In this document: piece after piece, positions 17,305-25,459 of the stretch
How positions within the stretch are numbered: the first letter of the stretch is position 1
Layout: each line of letters starts with the position of its first letter
Assembly (NCBI GenBank): GCA_015231795.1
Contig: JADGAX010000003.1
Location: forward strand, 124,001 to 188,000
DNA from: Alphaproteobacteria bacterium
Lineage (GTDB): Bacteria; Pseudomonadota; Alphaproteobacteria; Rhodospirillales; WMHbin7
Direction: 5' to 3'
DNA length: 64,000 bases
Made by a program: the position numbers and the translations under genes
Notes under the pieces: generated by a model
What the model saw: only the letters and a program-made list of their open reading frames with translations
Databases searched by the model: none
What the model was told of the DNA's origin: nothing

Positions 17305-17808
17305 ATGACGGCCTTAGCGCTTGCTGTAAATGAAGACTTGGCCAATCCGCTGGATTTGGTCGAGCAGATTGTTGCCGCCAACGATTGGGCGTTTGATCGG
17401 CGCACCGACGAGGAAATGGCGGTCGACGTGCCGGGTCGCTGGTGCGATTTCAGCCTGTATTTCTCGTGGCGCGAGGATGTGGGGGCGATGCATTTCACCT
17501 GCGCCTTCGACATGCGCATTCCCGACGCCAAGCGCGGCCAGATCAACGAGCTTCTGGTTCTGATCAACGAGAAGATGTGGCTGGGCCATTTCGGTCTGTG
17601 GACCGAAGAGGGCGTGCCCATGTTCCGCCATTCCATGCTGTTGCGCGGCCTGCATCAGGCCAGCATTGAGGAGTTGGAAGATCTGGTCGACATCGCTCTT
17701 TCGGAATGCGAGCGCTTCTATCCGGCTTTCCAATTCGTGGTCTGGGGCGGCAAGTCGCCCATCGAATCCATGCAGGCGGCTCTGTTGGAGCCGATGGGCG
17801 AAGCGTAA
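17305..17808 (+). CDS. YbjN domain-containing protein
   Basis: The 167-residue soluble protein matches the YbjN / bacterial sensory-transduction fold: an early acidic helix with LDLVEQIVAAND, then beta strands (DFSLYFSWRE, HFTCAFDMRIP), and a C-terminal helix (EELEDLVDIALSECERFYPAFQF). YbjN proteins have pleiotropic roles in E. coli and no known enzymatic activity. It is not an obvious operon partner of ubiK: the 208-base gap holds the GANTC cluster and a promoter. A GGGAGAACAGAGGC ribosome-binding region supports the ATG at 17305. proC starts 67 bases downstream. Confidence 0.78.
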   Translation: MTALALAVNEDLANPLDLVEQIVAANDWAFDRRTDEEMAVDVPGRWCDFSLYFSWREDVGAMHFTCAFDMRIPDAKRGQINELLVLINEKMWLGHFGLWTEEGVPMFRHSMLLRGLHQASIEELEDLVDIALSECERFYPAFQFVVWGGKSPIESMQAALLEPMGEA

Positions 17809-17875
17809 TCAACTGCCCCTCAGGCGCCGGGCGTTCGCCCCGCGCCATGTGGCGTGAAGCACAGGGAGGGGTAAC

Positions 17876-18670
17876 ATGAAACATGGCATTCTGTTGGTTG
17901 GTTGCGGGCGCATGGGCAGCGCGCTGCTGGTTGGCTGGATCGAGCGGGGTTTCGATCCCAAGGCCATCGTGGTCGTCGAACCCAGCCAGGCCCCCCAGGG
18001 CGTGCAGGGCGTCTTCGACGAAAAGAACATTCCCGCCGATTTCAGGCCCGATGTCGTTCTGCTGGCGGTCAAGCCTCAGTTGATGGATACGGTGTTGCCG
18101 CCCTATGCCCGTTTCGCCGATCACGCTGTCTTTTTGTCAATCGCCGCCGGGCGCACTTTGGCCTCGTTCGAGCGCATTCTGGGCCCGACGGCCGCAGTGG
18201 TGCGCTCGATGCCCAATACGCCGGCCGCCGTGGGGCGCGGCATCACGGTGGCCTGCGCCAACCGCATGGCCACCAGCCTGCAAAAGGCCAGGACCGAAGA
18301 ACTATTAAGCGCCGTGGGCGAGGTGGCCTGGGTCGCCGATGAAAGCCAGATCGACGCCGTGACCGCCGTTTCCGGATCGGGTCCGGCCTATGTCTTCTAT
18401 TTGGCCGAGGCCCTGGCCAAGGCGGGCGAGAAGGCCGGTCTGGCCCCGGATCTGGCGGCCAAGCTGGCCAGCGCCACGGTAGCGGGGTCGGGGGAACTGC
18501 TCTACCGGGCAGGCAGCCCGCCCAAGCTGTTGCGCGAGAACGTCACCAGCCCCGGCGGCACCACGGCGGCGGCGCTTGCCGTGCTGATGGCGCAAAAGGG
18601 GGGGCTGCAGGATTTGATGGACCGCGCCGTCGAGGCGGCGGCCAATCGTTCCAGGGAACTTGCCAGTTAG
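17876..18670 (+). CDS. proC: Pyrroline-5-carboxylate reductase
   Basis: The 264-residue enzyme makes proline from pyrroline-5-carboxylate with NAD(P)H. It has an N-terminal Rossmann region (ILLVGCGRMGSALLVGW), the middle VVRSMPNTPAAVGRG, and the C-terminal helical domain with VSGSGPAYVFYLAEAL and TSPGGTTAAAL. Length is normal for bacterial ProC. A GGGAGGGG ribosome-binding site lies just upstream. A TetR-type gene follows 45 bases downstream. Confidence 0.95.
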   Translation: MKHGILLVGCGRMGSALLVGWIERGFDPKAIVVVEPSQAPQGVQGVFDEKNIPADFRPDVVLLAVKPQLMDTVLPPYARFADHAVFLSIAAGRTLASFERILGPTAAVVRSMPNTPAAVGRGITVACANRMATSLQKARTEELLSAVGEVAWVADESQIDAVTAVSGSGPAYVFYLAEALAKAGEKAGLAPDLAAKLASATVAGSGELLYRAGSPPKLLRENVTSPGGTTAAALAVLMAQKGGLQDLMDRAVEAAANRSRELAS

Positions 18671-18715
18671 GGGATACATCCCCACATAGGGCGGACCAGA
18701 TTGAATGAGGTTCGC

Positions 18716-19345
18716 ATGACCGCCAAAGCCAATCCCCGTTTGAAAGCCGCCGAAGCCCTGATGGCCCTGCTGGGCGAAAGAGGCTGGCACGCCGTTTCCC
18801 TGACCGACGTGGCCGACAAGGCCGCCATCAGCTTGGCCGATTTGCGCGAATTGGTTTCGTGCAAGGAGGGGTTGATGATCGCCCTGGGGGCGGAAATCGA
18901 TCAGCAGGCGCTGCGCGATTTCGAAAAGCCCGATGCGGCGCTTCCCGTGCGCGACCGGTTGTTCGACGTTCTGATGCGTCGTCTCGAAGCGCTGACCCCT
19001 TACAAGCCCGCTTTCCAGCGCTTGGCCCACGACGGCGCCAAAGCCCCCTCGGCCCTGCTGGCGGCAGCCGTTTCCATCGACCGCGCCATGCCCTGGATGC
19101 TGGAAGCGGCGGGCGTGGGGTCGTCGGGCTTGGCCGGGCGGCTCAAAGCCAAGGCGCTGGCGGCTGTCTATCTATCGACCGTCAAGGCTTGGCTGGAGGA
19201 CGATACGCCCGACCTTGGCCCCACCATGTGCGCCCTGGACAAGGGGCTGACCCGCTGTGAAAGGCTGCTTGGGCTGGTTCCGGGGCCGCTTCGGGCCTGT
19301 CTGTTGGGGCCAAAGGCCAGCAAGCCAGCCCCATCCGCAGCCTAG
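18716..19345 (+). CDS. TetR-family (COQ9-like) regulator
   Basis: The 209-residue protein has an N-terminal TetR-type helix-turn-helix in ALMALLGERGWHAVSLTDVADKAAISLADLRELVS (residues about 12-46), with ligand/dimer helices after it. The C-terminal half resembles the COQ9/rpsU-associated TetR proteins of alphaproteobacteria. The chosen ATG has GAGG five bases upstream; a TTG 15 bases earlier is possible. It lies between proC and the first phasin gene. Its target is unknown. It should not be confused with PhaR, which is a different family. Confidence 0.72.
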   Translation: MTAKANPRLKAAEALMALLGERGWHAVSLTDVADKAAISLADLRELVSCKEGLMIALGAEIDQQALRDFEKPDAALPVRDRLFDVLMRRLEALTPYKPAFQRLAHDGAKAPSALLAAAVSIDRAMPWMLEAAGVGSSGLAGRLKAKALAAVYLSTVKAWLEDDTPDLGPTMCALDKGLTRCERLLGLVPGPLRACLLGPKASKPAPSAA

Positions 19346-19368
19346 CCGATTGATTCAAATCGTTGTTA

Positions 19369-19433
19369 TTGCACTGCAGCAAAGCCCGCTTGACGAGTCG
19401 AAATGGCCGCGCGTATTATTGTGCGGTGCAAAA
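19369..19433 (+). promoter_or_regulatory. Phasin-1 promoter with two TGC-N3-GCA operators (PhaR-like)
   Basis: TGCACTGCA at 19370-19378 is followed, 20 bases from its start, by TTGACG (19390-19395), an 18-base spacer, and TATTAT (19414-19419). A second site, TGCGGTGCA, lies at 19422-19430, directly at the expected transcription start. TGC-rich sites of this kind bind PhaR in other alphaproteobacteria. The second phasin promoter (40726-40799) has the same layout. Confidence 0.7.
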
Positions 19434-19493
19434 ACAACAGTCCGTAAAATCGCAACGCACCGACGCACCCAAGCCAGCAGGAGGATAGTGAAC

Positions 19494-19922
19494 ATGGTCA
19501 AGAAACCCGAGACGCCTGACGATTTCGACGTCACCAAAATTTTCGCTGATTTCAAGGTTCCCGGCGTCGATGTCGACGCCATGCTGGCTTCTCAGCGCAA
19601 GAATATCGAAGCTCTGGCCTCAGCCAACCGCCTAGCCTTCGAAGGCGTGCAGGCGGTGATGCGCCGTCAGATGGAAATCATGCGCCAGTCGATCGAAGAG
19701 GTCGTGGGCGCCACCAAGGCGATGACCGAAGCCGGATCGCCGCAAGAGAAGGCCGCCGCCCAGACCGAGCTGGTCAAGGACGCCTTCGAGCGCACCTTGT
19801 CCAATATGCGCGAACTGGTCGAGATGATGGGCAAGTCGAACAACGAAGCCTTCGATCTTTTGAACAAGCGCTTCGCCCAGACGATGGACGAAGTCAAGGA
19901 CGTCATCAAAGGCAAGAAGTAA
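19494..19922 (+). CDS. Phasin family protein (PHA granule-associated)
   Basis: The 142-residue protein is almost all amphipathic helix, with a short N-terminal region (PDDFDVTKIFADFKVPGVD) and then a long helix rich in Ala, Glu, Met and Lys, as in phasin_2 family proteins. Phasins coat polyhydroxyalkanoate granules. A GAGGATAG ribosome-binding region precedes the ATG. It has its own promoter with two TGC-N3-GCA operators and a hairpin terminator follows at 19953-19985, so it is probably monocistronic. Confidence 0.85.
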   Translation: MVKKPETPDDFDVTKIFADFKVPGVDVDAMLASQRKNIEALASANRLAFEGVQAVMRRQMEIMRQSIEEVVGATKAMTEAGSPQEKAAAQTELVKDAFERTLSNMRELVEMMGKSNNEAFDLLNKRFAQTMDEVKDVIKGKK

Positions 19923-19952
19923 GACAGCCTTCAGACGTCAACTTTTAGAAAT

Positions 19953-19985
19953 CAGCCGCTGGCGCAAGCTGGCGGCTGTTTTTGT
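19953..19985 (+). terminator. Rho-independent terminator after phasin gene 1
   Basis: The hairpin AGCCGC...GCGGCT around a GCAA loop (agccgctggcgcaagctgg plus cggct) is followed by GTTTTTG. It lies 31 bases after the phasin stop. Confidence 0.75.
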
Positions 19986-20046
19986 TTCGTGATTCGAGCT
20001 TTGCGTCATGGTCGGGCTTGACCCGCGGCAGTCCGGACTTGAAAAA

Positions 20047-20098
20047 GCGCCTCACCCTGAGGAAGCCGCGAAGCGGCTGTCTCGAAGGGCGAGGCGCT
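20047..20098. repeat. Palindromic intergenic repeat, copy A
   Basis: The sequence folds as one long hairpin: outer stem GCGCCTC/GAGGCGC, then CCCT/AGGG, GAG/CTC and inner GCCGC-gaa-GCGGC. The core (ctcaccctgagg...ctcgaagggcgag) belongs to the CTCATCCTGAGGAGC family of palindromic repeats that is abundant in many alphaproteobacteria. Copy B at 20111-20157 is in the opposite orientation. Confidence 0.75.
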
Positions 20099-20110
20099 GC
20101 ATTTTCTTTG

Positions 20111-20157
20111 TTTTGCCTCATCCTTCGAGACGCTTCGCTCCTCAGGATGAGGCAAAA
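20111..20157. repeat. Palindromic intergenic repeat, copy B
   Basis: TTTTGCCTCATCCT (20111-20124) and AGGATGAGGCAAAA (20144-20157) form a perfect 14-bp stem around a smaller inner hairpin. Read on the minus strand it has the same core as copy A (CCTCATCCTGAGGAGC... CTCGAAGGATGAGG). The U-rich ends could make it act as a bidirectional terminator. Confidence 0.8.
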
Positions 20158-20260
20158 GTAGCAATACGCCATTTAAACCGACAGCCGTGGGCTTGACCCG
20201 GCCCTCCGCAGGACCTACACGGGGCATTAAATTTGCAACGATGACGGTAAGGACAGCGAT

Positions 20261-20596
20261 ATGAAATGCCCCAAATGCAGCTCTGAACATGCCTATCAGG
20301 ATGGCAGCCTGTGGATTTGTCCGGAATGCGCCCATGAATGGAACCCGGATGCCGCTGGCGACGCCGGGGCCGACGAGTCCGTGATCAAGGACGCCAACGG
20401 CAATGTGCTGGCCGATGGCGACACCGTAACAGTGATCAAGGACTTGAAGGTCAAGGGATCAAGCCTGGTCGTCAAGGGCGGCACCAAGGTCAAGAATATC
20501 AAGCTGACCGATGGCGCCAATGGCCACAACATCGCCTGCAAGATCGACGGCATCGGCGCGATGGATTTGAAGTCGGAGTTCGTGAAGAAGGCCTGA
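20261..20596 (+). CDS. yjdM: YjdM/PhnA-type zinc-ribbon protein
   Basis: The 111-residue protein has an N-terminal zinc ribbon (Cys3, Cys6, Cys20, Cys23) and a C-terminal beta-rich PhnA domain with [20 protein letters not shown] and KNIKLTD. It belongs to the YjdM family, once linked by name to phosphonate (PhnA) use, but the family is widespread and its function unresolved. It is convergent with nrdJ, 71 bases away, and sits apart from the phosphate genes of this window, so no phosphonate pathway is implied. Confidence 0.9.
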   Translation: MKCPKCSSEHAYQDGSLWICPECAHEWNPDAAGDAGADESVIKDANGNVLADGDTVTVIKDLKVKGSSLVVKGGTKVKNIKLTDGANGHNIACKIDGIGAMDLKSEFVKKA

Positions 20597-20611
20597 ACAG
20601 CCCTCAGTAGT

Positions 20612-20645
20612 CAGCTTTCAGCGATCACATTCGCTGAAGGCTGAA
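20612..20645. terminator. Possible shared hairpin terminator between yjdM and nrdJ
   Basis: TTCAGCG (20617-20623) and CGCTGAA (20632-20638) form a 7-bp stem, extended by AGC/GCT. There is no strong T-run on either side, so the terminator call is tentative. It lies between the two convergent stop codons. Confidence 0.35.
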
Positions 20646-20667
20646 AGCCGATGGCTAACGGCTTACC

Positions 20668-23007
20668 TCACCCGCATTTCGAATAGCCGCAACTGGTGCA
20701 GGTGTCGCAGCCTTCCTGCTTGATCAGCGAGGGCTGATTGCATTTCGGGCAATAGCGCATGCTGTGGCCGGAAGCGTTGGCGGCGGGCGGGCGATGGTCG
20801 TCGCCCTTGGCGAGATTGACCACCTTGCGCTCGGTTTCCGTCAGGTACAAAAGCTCGTCGGCGGGGTTGGGCATGAAGCCGATCTCGATCAGATGGCGTT
20901 CGATCACCTCGCCGATGGCGGCCAGCAGCGAGGGCACATAGCGCCCGCCCACCCATTGGCCGCCCCTGGGGTCGAACACCGCCTTCAATTCCTCGACCAC
21001 GAACGAAATGTCGCCGCCCCTGCGGAAGACCGCCGAGATCATGCGCGTCAGCGCCACCGTCCAGGCGAAATGCTCCATGTTCTTCGAATTGATGAAAACC
21101 TCGAAGGGGCGCTCGCGCCCATCTTGGATGACGTCGTTGATGGTGATGTACATGGCATGGTCGGAATCGGGCCAGCGCACCTTGTAGGTATGGCCCTTCA
21201 GCGTTTCCGGGCGGTCCAGGGGCTGGGTTAGGTGAACCACCGTGCTGCCGATGTCGGCGGGCTTGTGCAGTGGCTTGCCCAGCGGCAATTCGGCCTGCGC
21301 GTCCTTCTTGCCGTCCTTCTTCACCAGCACCGCGCCGGTGATGTCGTTGGGCCGATAGGTGGTGCAGCCCTTGCAGCCCAGGTCATAGGCTTGCATATAA
21401 ACGTCCTTGAAGGAATCGAACGAGATGTCTTCCGGCAGATTGATGGTTTTCGAGATCGAACTGTCGATGTAGGTCTGAATGCAGGCCTGCATCGCCACAT
21501 GGTCGGCGGGCGACAGGCTCTCGGCATCGACGAAATAATCGGGCAGCGGCATATTCTCGCCCACCATGCGACGGTACAGGCGATAGGCGTAATCGCTGAC
21601 TTCTTCTTCACGTCTGGTGCCGTCTTGCATCAAGACGTTGCGCGAATAGGTGAAGGAGAAAACCGGTTCCAGGCCCGACGAGACATTGTCGGCGAACAGC
21701 GAAATGGTGCCGGTGGGGGCGATGCTGGTCAACAGCGCGTTGCGGATGCCGTGCTTGGCGATGGCTTCCTGCACATCCTGGTCCAGCGATTGGATGGTTT
21801 CGCCGGCTAGATATTTGTCGCGCTCGAACAAGGGAAAGCTGCCCTTTTCGGCGGCCAGTTCGGTGGAAGCCAGATAGGCGGCCCTGCGGATGGCGGCCAT
21901 CCAGCGCGAGGTCAGTTCGATCGAACGTTTGGCGCCGTAGCGCGCCCGGCACAAGATCAGGGCGTCGGCCAGACCCGTCACCCCCAGCCCGATGCGCCGT
22001 TTGCTGTGCGCCTCGTGGGCGTGCTGGGGCAGGGGATAGTTCGAAACCTCGATCACATTGTCCATCATGCGCACGGCTGTGCGCACCAAGCCGTCCAGCT
22101 TCGCCATGTCGATGAAGGCGTCTTCGGTGAAGGGCTTCTCGACCAGCTTGGCCAGATTGACCGATCCCAGCAGGCAGACGCCGTAGGGCGGCAAGGGCTG
22201 CTCGCCGCAAGGATTGGTGGCGTGGATGGTCTCGCAATAATGCAGATTGTTGAGGCGGTTGATGCGGTCGATGAAGATCACGCCCGGTTCGGCATAGGCA
22301 TAGGTGGCGTGCATGATCTTGTCCCACAGCTCGCGCGCGGGCAGGCTTTTATAAACAGTGCCCCCGAACTGCAACTGCCAATGGCCGTCTTCCTTCACGG
22401 CCTGCATGAAGGCGTCGCTGACCAGGACCGACAGGTTGAACATGCGCAAGCGACCCGGCTCGCGCTTGGCCTCGATGAAGGCCTCGATGTCGGGATGGTC
22501 GCAGCGCATGGTGGCCATCATGGCCCCACGGCGCGATCCGGCGCTCATAATGGTGCGGCACATGGCGTCCCAGACGTCCATGAAGCTGAGGGGGCCTGAA
22601 GCGTCGGCGCCCACGCCCTTGACGGGCGCTCCCTTGGGACGCAGGGTCGAGAAATCATAGCCGATGCCGCCGCCCTGCTGCATGGTGACGGCGGCTTCCT
22701 TCAACTGTTCGAAGATGCCCGCCATGTCGTCGGGGATGTCGCCCATGACGAAACAATTGAACAGCGTTACCTTGCGGTTGGCGCCAGCGCCCGAGACGAT
22801 GCGCCCGGCAGGCAGAAACTTGAACCCCTCAAGCGCCTCGTAGAAGCGGTCTTCCCACAGGGTCGGGTCCTGCTCGGCGGCAGACAGGCTTTTCGCGATG
22901 CGCCGCCAGCTATCCTCGACCGTGCGGTCGATGGCTTGTCCGCCTTCGCCCTTCAGGCGGTATTTCATATCCCATATCTGTTGCGAAATGGGTGCCAGCT
23001 GCGTCAT
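20668..23007 (-). CDS. nrdJ: Adenosylcobalamin-dependent (class II) ribonucleotide reductase
   Basis: The 779-residue enzyme makes deoxyribonucleotides using B12, so it works with or without oxygen. Visible elements are TLFNCFVMGDIPDDMAGIF near residue 85 (first redox Cys), the active-site NPCGEQPLP, and the C-terminal zinc-ribbon/redox tail CPKCNQ...GCDTCTSCGYSKCG, whose Cys residues reload the active site. The size is that of the shorter NrdJ class. No cobalamin riboswitch was found upstream, but DnaA-box-like sequences are there. It stands alone; the downstream gene yjdM is convergent. Confidence 0.96.
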   Translation of the reverse strand: MTQLAPISQQIWDMKYRLKGEGGQAIDRTVEDSWRRIAKSLSAAEQDPTLWEDRFYEALEGFKFLPAGRIVSGAGANRKVTLFNCFVMGDIPDDMAGIFEQLKEAAVTMQQGGGIGYDFSTLRPKGAPVKGVGADASGPLSFMDVWDAMCRTIMSAGSRRGAMMATMRCDHPDIEAFIEAKREPGRLRMFNLSVLVSDAFMQAVKEDGHWQLQFGGTVYKSLPARELWDKIMHATYAYAEPGVIFIDRINRLNNLHYCETIHATNPCGEQPLPPYGVCLLGSVNLAKLVEKPFTEDAFIDMAKLDGLVRTAVRMMDNVIEVSNYPLPQHAHEAHSKRRIGLGVTGLADALILCRARYGAKRSIELTSRWMAAIRRAAYLASTELAAEKGSFPLFERDKYLAGETIQSLDQDVQEAIAKHGIRNALLTSIAPTGTISLFADNVSSGLEPVFSFTYSRNVLMQDGTRREEEVSDYAYRLYRRMVGENMPLPDYFVDAESLSPADHVAMQACIQTYIDSSISKTINLPEDISFDSFKDVYMQAYDLGCKGCTTYRPNDITGAVLVKKDGKKDAQAELPLGKPLHKPADIGSTVVHLTQPLDRPETLKGHTYKVRWPDSDHAMYITINDVIQDGRERPFEVFINSKNMEHFAWTVALTRMISAVFRRGGDISFVVEELKAVFDPRGGQWVGGRYVPSLLAAIGEVIERHLIEIGFMPNPADELLYLTETERKVVNLAKGDDHRPPAANASGHSMRYCPKCNQPSLIKQEGCDTCTSCGYSKCG

Positions 23008-23170
23008 CGGTTGTCCCCAATGCGTTCAAAACAAGGTTCGTCCCCAGGAAGAGGGGGAAGACTAGGCCCTGCCCTTCTCAGCTTCAAGAACGGGGACGGG
23101 TTGATCACCGCGTTACACAGAAGCAGGTCTGACAAGAAGAACCACACCCAGCTTTCCCGTTATCCCGGCC

Positions 23171-23247
23171 TGTGGATAAGGGAGGGCGAAGATTAGCAGA
23201 TTTTCCACAAATGTTCCACGGGCGTTTTTGATAAGTCTGTGGATGGA
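23171..23247. promoter_or_regulatory. DnaA-box-like cluster upstream of nrdJ
   Basis: One perfect DnaA box (TGTGGATAA, 23171-23179, reverse of TTATCCACA) and two near matches, TTTTCCACA (23201-23209) and TGTGGATGG (23239-23247), lie within 77 bases in the region between nrdJ and plsC. DnaA binding would link nucleotide synthesis to replication, as known for E. coli nrdAB. Binding here is inferred. The rest of this 246-base gap (23008-23253) shows no gene. Confidence 0.45.
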
Positions 23248-23253
23248 CCGGAT

Positions 23254-23970
23254 TTACCCTGCTTCGCCAAGGCGCTGGCAGGCGGTTTCGATCCGTTCCT
23301 TCAAGGTGGCAAGGAACTGGCGGCGGTCCATGCCCGGCTCTATAGGATCAAGCACTTCCAGAACGATCCGGCCAGGGCGCTTCATGAAACCCTTCCTGCG
23401 CCAATACAGGCCTGAATTCAGCGCCACCGGCACCACCGGCACTTTGAGATCGGCATACAGGGCGGCGATGCCGGGATGATAGGGCATCGAATCGCCGGGT
23501 GCTGTGCGCGTCCCCTCCGGGAAAACGATGGGGACCGAGCCGCGCGACAAAGCGTTCTGAGCCTCTTTCAGCATTTTCTTGAGGGCACTAGCGCCCGCGC
23601 TGCGATCAATCGCGATCATGCCGTGATGGGCCAGATACCAGCCGAACAGGGGGATGTTCAGCAGCTCCTTCTTCAGAACGAAGGCGGGATCGGGTAGAAG
23701 AATGTGGAAAATCAGGGTGTCCCAGGCCGACTGATGTTTGGCTGCGATCAGGAAGGGGCCGGGCGGCAGGCGCTCCAACCCTCTGAATTCGTGGGAAAGC
23801 CCGGCCACCCATTTCAAGAAGAACAGCATCAGGCGAATCCAGGCCCTGGCTCCGGCCACCATCGCCTTCCTGGGCAGAAGCAGGAAGGGCAGATAAAGCA
23901 GCGACAGAAGGGTGGTCAGGCCAAAGAACAGGACATTGAAGGCAAAGGAGCGCAGAGCGGTCACGGTCAT
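23254..23970 (-). CDS. plsC: 1-acyl-sn-glycerol-3-phosphate acyltransferase (PlsC family)
   Basis: The 238-residue membrane enzyme adds an acyl chain to lysophosphatidic acid in phospholipid synthesis. It has an N-terminal transmembrane helix (about residues 8-35), the catalytic HQSAWD (H-x4-D) motif, and the substrate-binding FPEGTR motif. The ATG at 23970 overlaps the ydcF stop (ATGA), supporting the start over a longer upstream reading. It is the last gene of an ftsE-ftsX-ydcF-plsC group transcribed towards nrdJ. Assignment to acyltransferase family is firm; exact acyl-acceptor specificity is inferred. Confidence 0.9.
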   Translation of the reverse strand: MTVTALRSFAFNVLFFGLTTLLSLLYLPFLLLPRKAMVAGARAWIRLMLFFLKWVAGLSHEFRGLERLPPGPFLIAAKHQSAWDTLIFHILLPDPAFVLKKELLNIPLFGWYLAHHGMIAIDRSAGASALKKMLKEAQNALSRGSVPIVFPEGTRTAPGDSMPYHPGIAALYADLKVPVVPVALNSGLYWRRKGFMKRPGRIVLEVLDPIEPGMDRRQFLATLKERIETACQRLGEAG

Positions 23971-24560
23971 CCCTCGAGTAAGATGCGCAGTCGGGCCAGG
24001 AGATACTTGGTATATTCCGAGGCGATCAAGACAAAAGTGCCCGGGTTGCGCCACCAGGCCCCGGCTTTCACATGTTCCGGAAAGACAGGGTTGGGTATGA
24101 TCCGGGCCAGGGGCAGGGCGGCTTTCAGCTCGGCCAGGGCGCGCGGCATATGGTAATTGCCGGTCACCAGACGCAGCGAGCTGAACTGTTCCGAGCGCAT
24201 CCAGGCCGCCGTTTCCTGGGCGTTGCCGATTGTATTGTCGGCGGAGTAGCCGAGCACGATGCAGCATTCCAGGGCGTCGGGGGCATGGCGCGACAATTTG
24301 ACCAGTTCGCGCACGTCAACGCCGCGATAGACGCCGGAAACGAACAATTTCCCGCCTAACTGCCTCTCCAGCAGGTCGAGACCGGCGGCCAATCTTTCGC
24401 TGCCGCCGGTCAGCACCACGATGGCGTCGGTTTTGCTGTCCTGATCGTCGATGCCCAGCGGCACCGATTGGGCAAAGCCAACCAGACCGGCCAGCCAGAT
24501 CAGGGCCAGGACGGCGGGAGGAAGGATGAAGGGCAGAAACCTTCGCAAAGGCTGGGTCAT
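23967..24560 (-). CDS. YdcF-like DUF218 membrane protein
   Basis: The 197-residue protein has an N-terminal transmembrane helix (about residues 8-30) and a DUF218/YdcF domain: DAIVVLTGGSERLAAGLDLL, then CCIVLGYSADNTIGNAQETA and LVTGNYHMPRALAELK. The family includes E. coli ElyC, SanA and YdcF, implicated in envelope and peptidoglycan-related processes, with uncertain reaction. It overlaps ftsX and plsC by ATGA on either side, so it is part of the ftsEX transcript and probably acts in the cell envelope. Confidence 0.83.
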   Translation of the reverse strand: MTQPLRRFLPFILPPAVLALIWLAGLVGFAQSVPLGIDDQDSKTDAIVVLTGGSERLAAGLDLLERQLGGKLFVSGVYRGVDVRELVKLSRHAPDALECCIVLGYSADNTIGNAQETAAWMRSEQFSSLRLVTGNYHMPRALAELKAALPLARIIPNPVFPEHVKAGAWWRNPGTFVLIASEYTKYLLARLRILLEG

Positions 24561-25456
24561 GTCATGCGAGCCAGGGCGCGGTGGACGGCAAGGCGGGCGG
24601 TCAGCGTGGCGATCCAGGCGGCGGCCAGGGGCAAGAGCGCCAAGGCGGCCCAATGGCCAAGCCCCAGCCAGACTTCCGGCAGGATGCCGCCTTCCAAGGA
24701 ACGGGCCATGTAGCCCAGGCCCGCCAGGGCGCCAACCCCCAGGCCCAATCCGGCGATGCCGCCCTTCAGACCCATATAAAAGGTGCGCCTGGCGAATTGA
24801 CGGGCGATGTAATCGTCCTGGGCGCCGATCAGATGCAGAACTTCGATGACCTGATGATGGATGGCCATGCCGGTGCGGGTGGCGAATACGACGGTGGCCG
24901 AGGTGGTGACGCCGACCAGCCCCAACACCAGCATGGCCAGCGCCTCGATCGAGCGCGACAGGCGCAACAAGCGTCCCAGCCAGACGCGATGATCTTCAAC
25001 CGTGGTGCCGGGCTGCACGGCTTCCAGCTTGGCGGCCAACGTTTTCACGTCGATGGTCACGAAGGGGTCGCTGGTCACGTCGATCAGCCGCGGCAAGGGC
25101 AGTTCGCCGATCAGTTCGGCCGATCCCAGCCAGGGTTCAAGCAGGGCCACGATACGGTCGCGGGGCAAGGGTTGGGATTGCAGAATGCCCGGCGTTTCCG
25201 CCAGCACGTTCAAGATCGCCTCGACCTTGGCATGGCTGCGCGCCTCGGCTTCGGGGCCGCTGGCCACGATGGGAACCTGTACGGTCAGCGTGCCCCGGAT
25301 GTCGCGCTCCCAGCGCGTCGTCAGCCCATGCAGGATCATCAGGCCCGAAAGTGCTAGCACGGCCAGGAACACCATGAGGGCGACCAGCAGGGGCACGAAA
25401 CGCGACGAGGCGTCGCGCTGGGTGGGCAGGTCCGAGCGGCGGCTGATCAGGGCCAT
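24557..25456 (-). CDS. ftsX: FtsX, membrane subunit of the FtsEX divisome ABC complex
   Basis: The 299-residue protein has an N-terminal transmembrane helix (about residues 22-46), a large periplasmic region, and three C-terminal membrane helices, as in FtsX. FtsEX sits in the divisome and controls peptidoglycan amidases or endopeptidases by ATP-driven conformational changes. The partner ftsE ends only three bases upstream of its ATG. A short soluble domain between the first and second helices is the likely place for partner binding. Length and context make the call strong. Confidence 0.9.
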   Translation of the reverse strand: MALISRRSDLPTQRDASSRFVPLLVALMVFLAVLALSGLMILHGLTTRWERDIRGTLTVQVPIVASGPEAEARSHAKVEAILNVLAETPGILQSQPLPRDRIVALLEPWLGSAELIGELPLPRLIDVTSDPFVTIDVKTLAAKLEAVQPGTTVEDHRVWLGRLLRLSRSIEALAMLVLGLVGVTTSATVVFATRTGMAIHHQVIEVLHLIGAQDDYIARQFARRTFYMGLKGGIAGLGLGVGALAGLGYMARSLEGGILPEVWLGLGHWAALALLPLAAAWIATLTARLAVHRALARMT

Positions 25457-25459
25457 GCG

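Larger units (their letters stand above)
19923..20260. other. 338-bp intergenic region: terminator, two palindromic repeats and yjdM leader
   Basis: No gene is seen here. It contains the phasin terminator (19953-19985), two repeats of the same family in opposite orientation (20047-20098 and 20111-20157), and the upstream region of yjdM, where a GGTAAGGA ribosome-binding site sits before the ATG at 20261. Confidence 0.8.

Noticed and set aside
23008-23253. Cobalamin riboswitch upstream of the B12-dependent nrdJ
   Set aside because: No B12-box (GCCACTG-type) or riboswitch-like helices were found on the minus strand leader.
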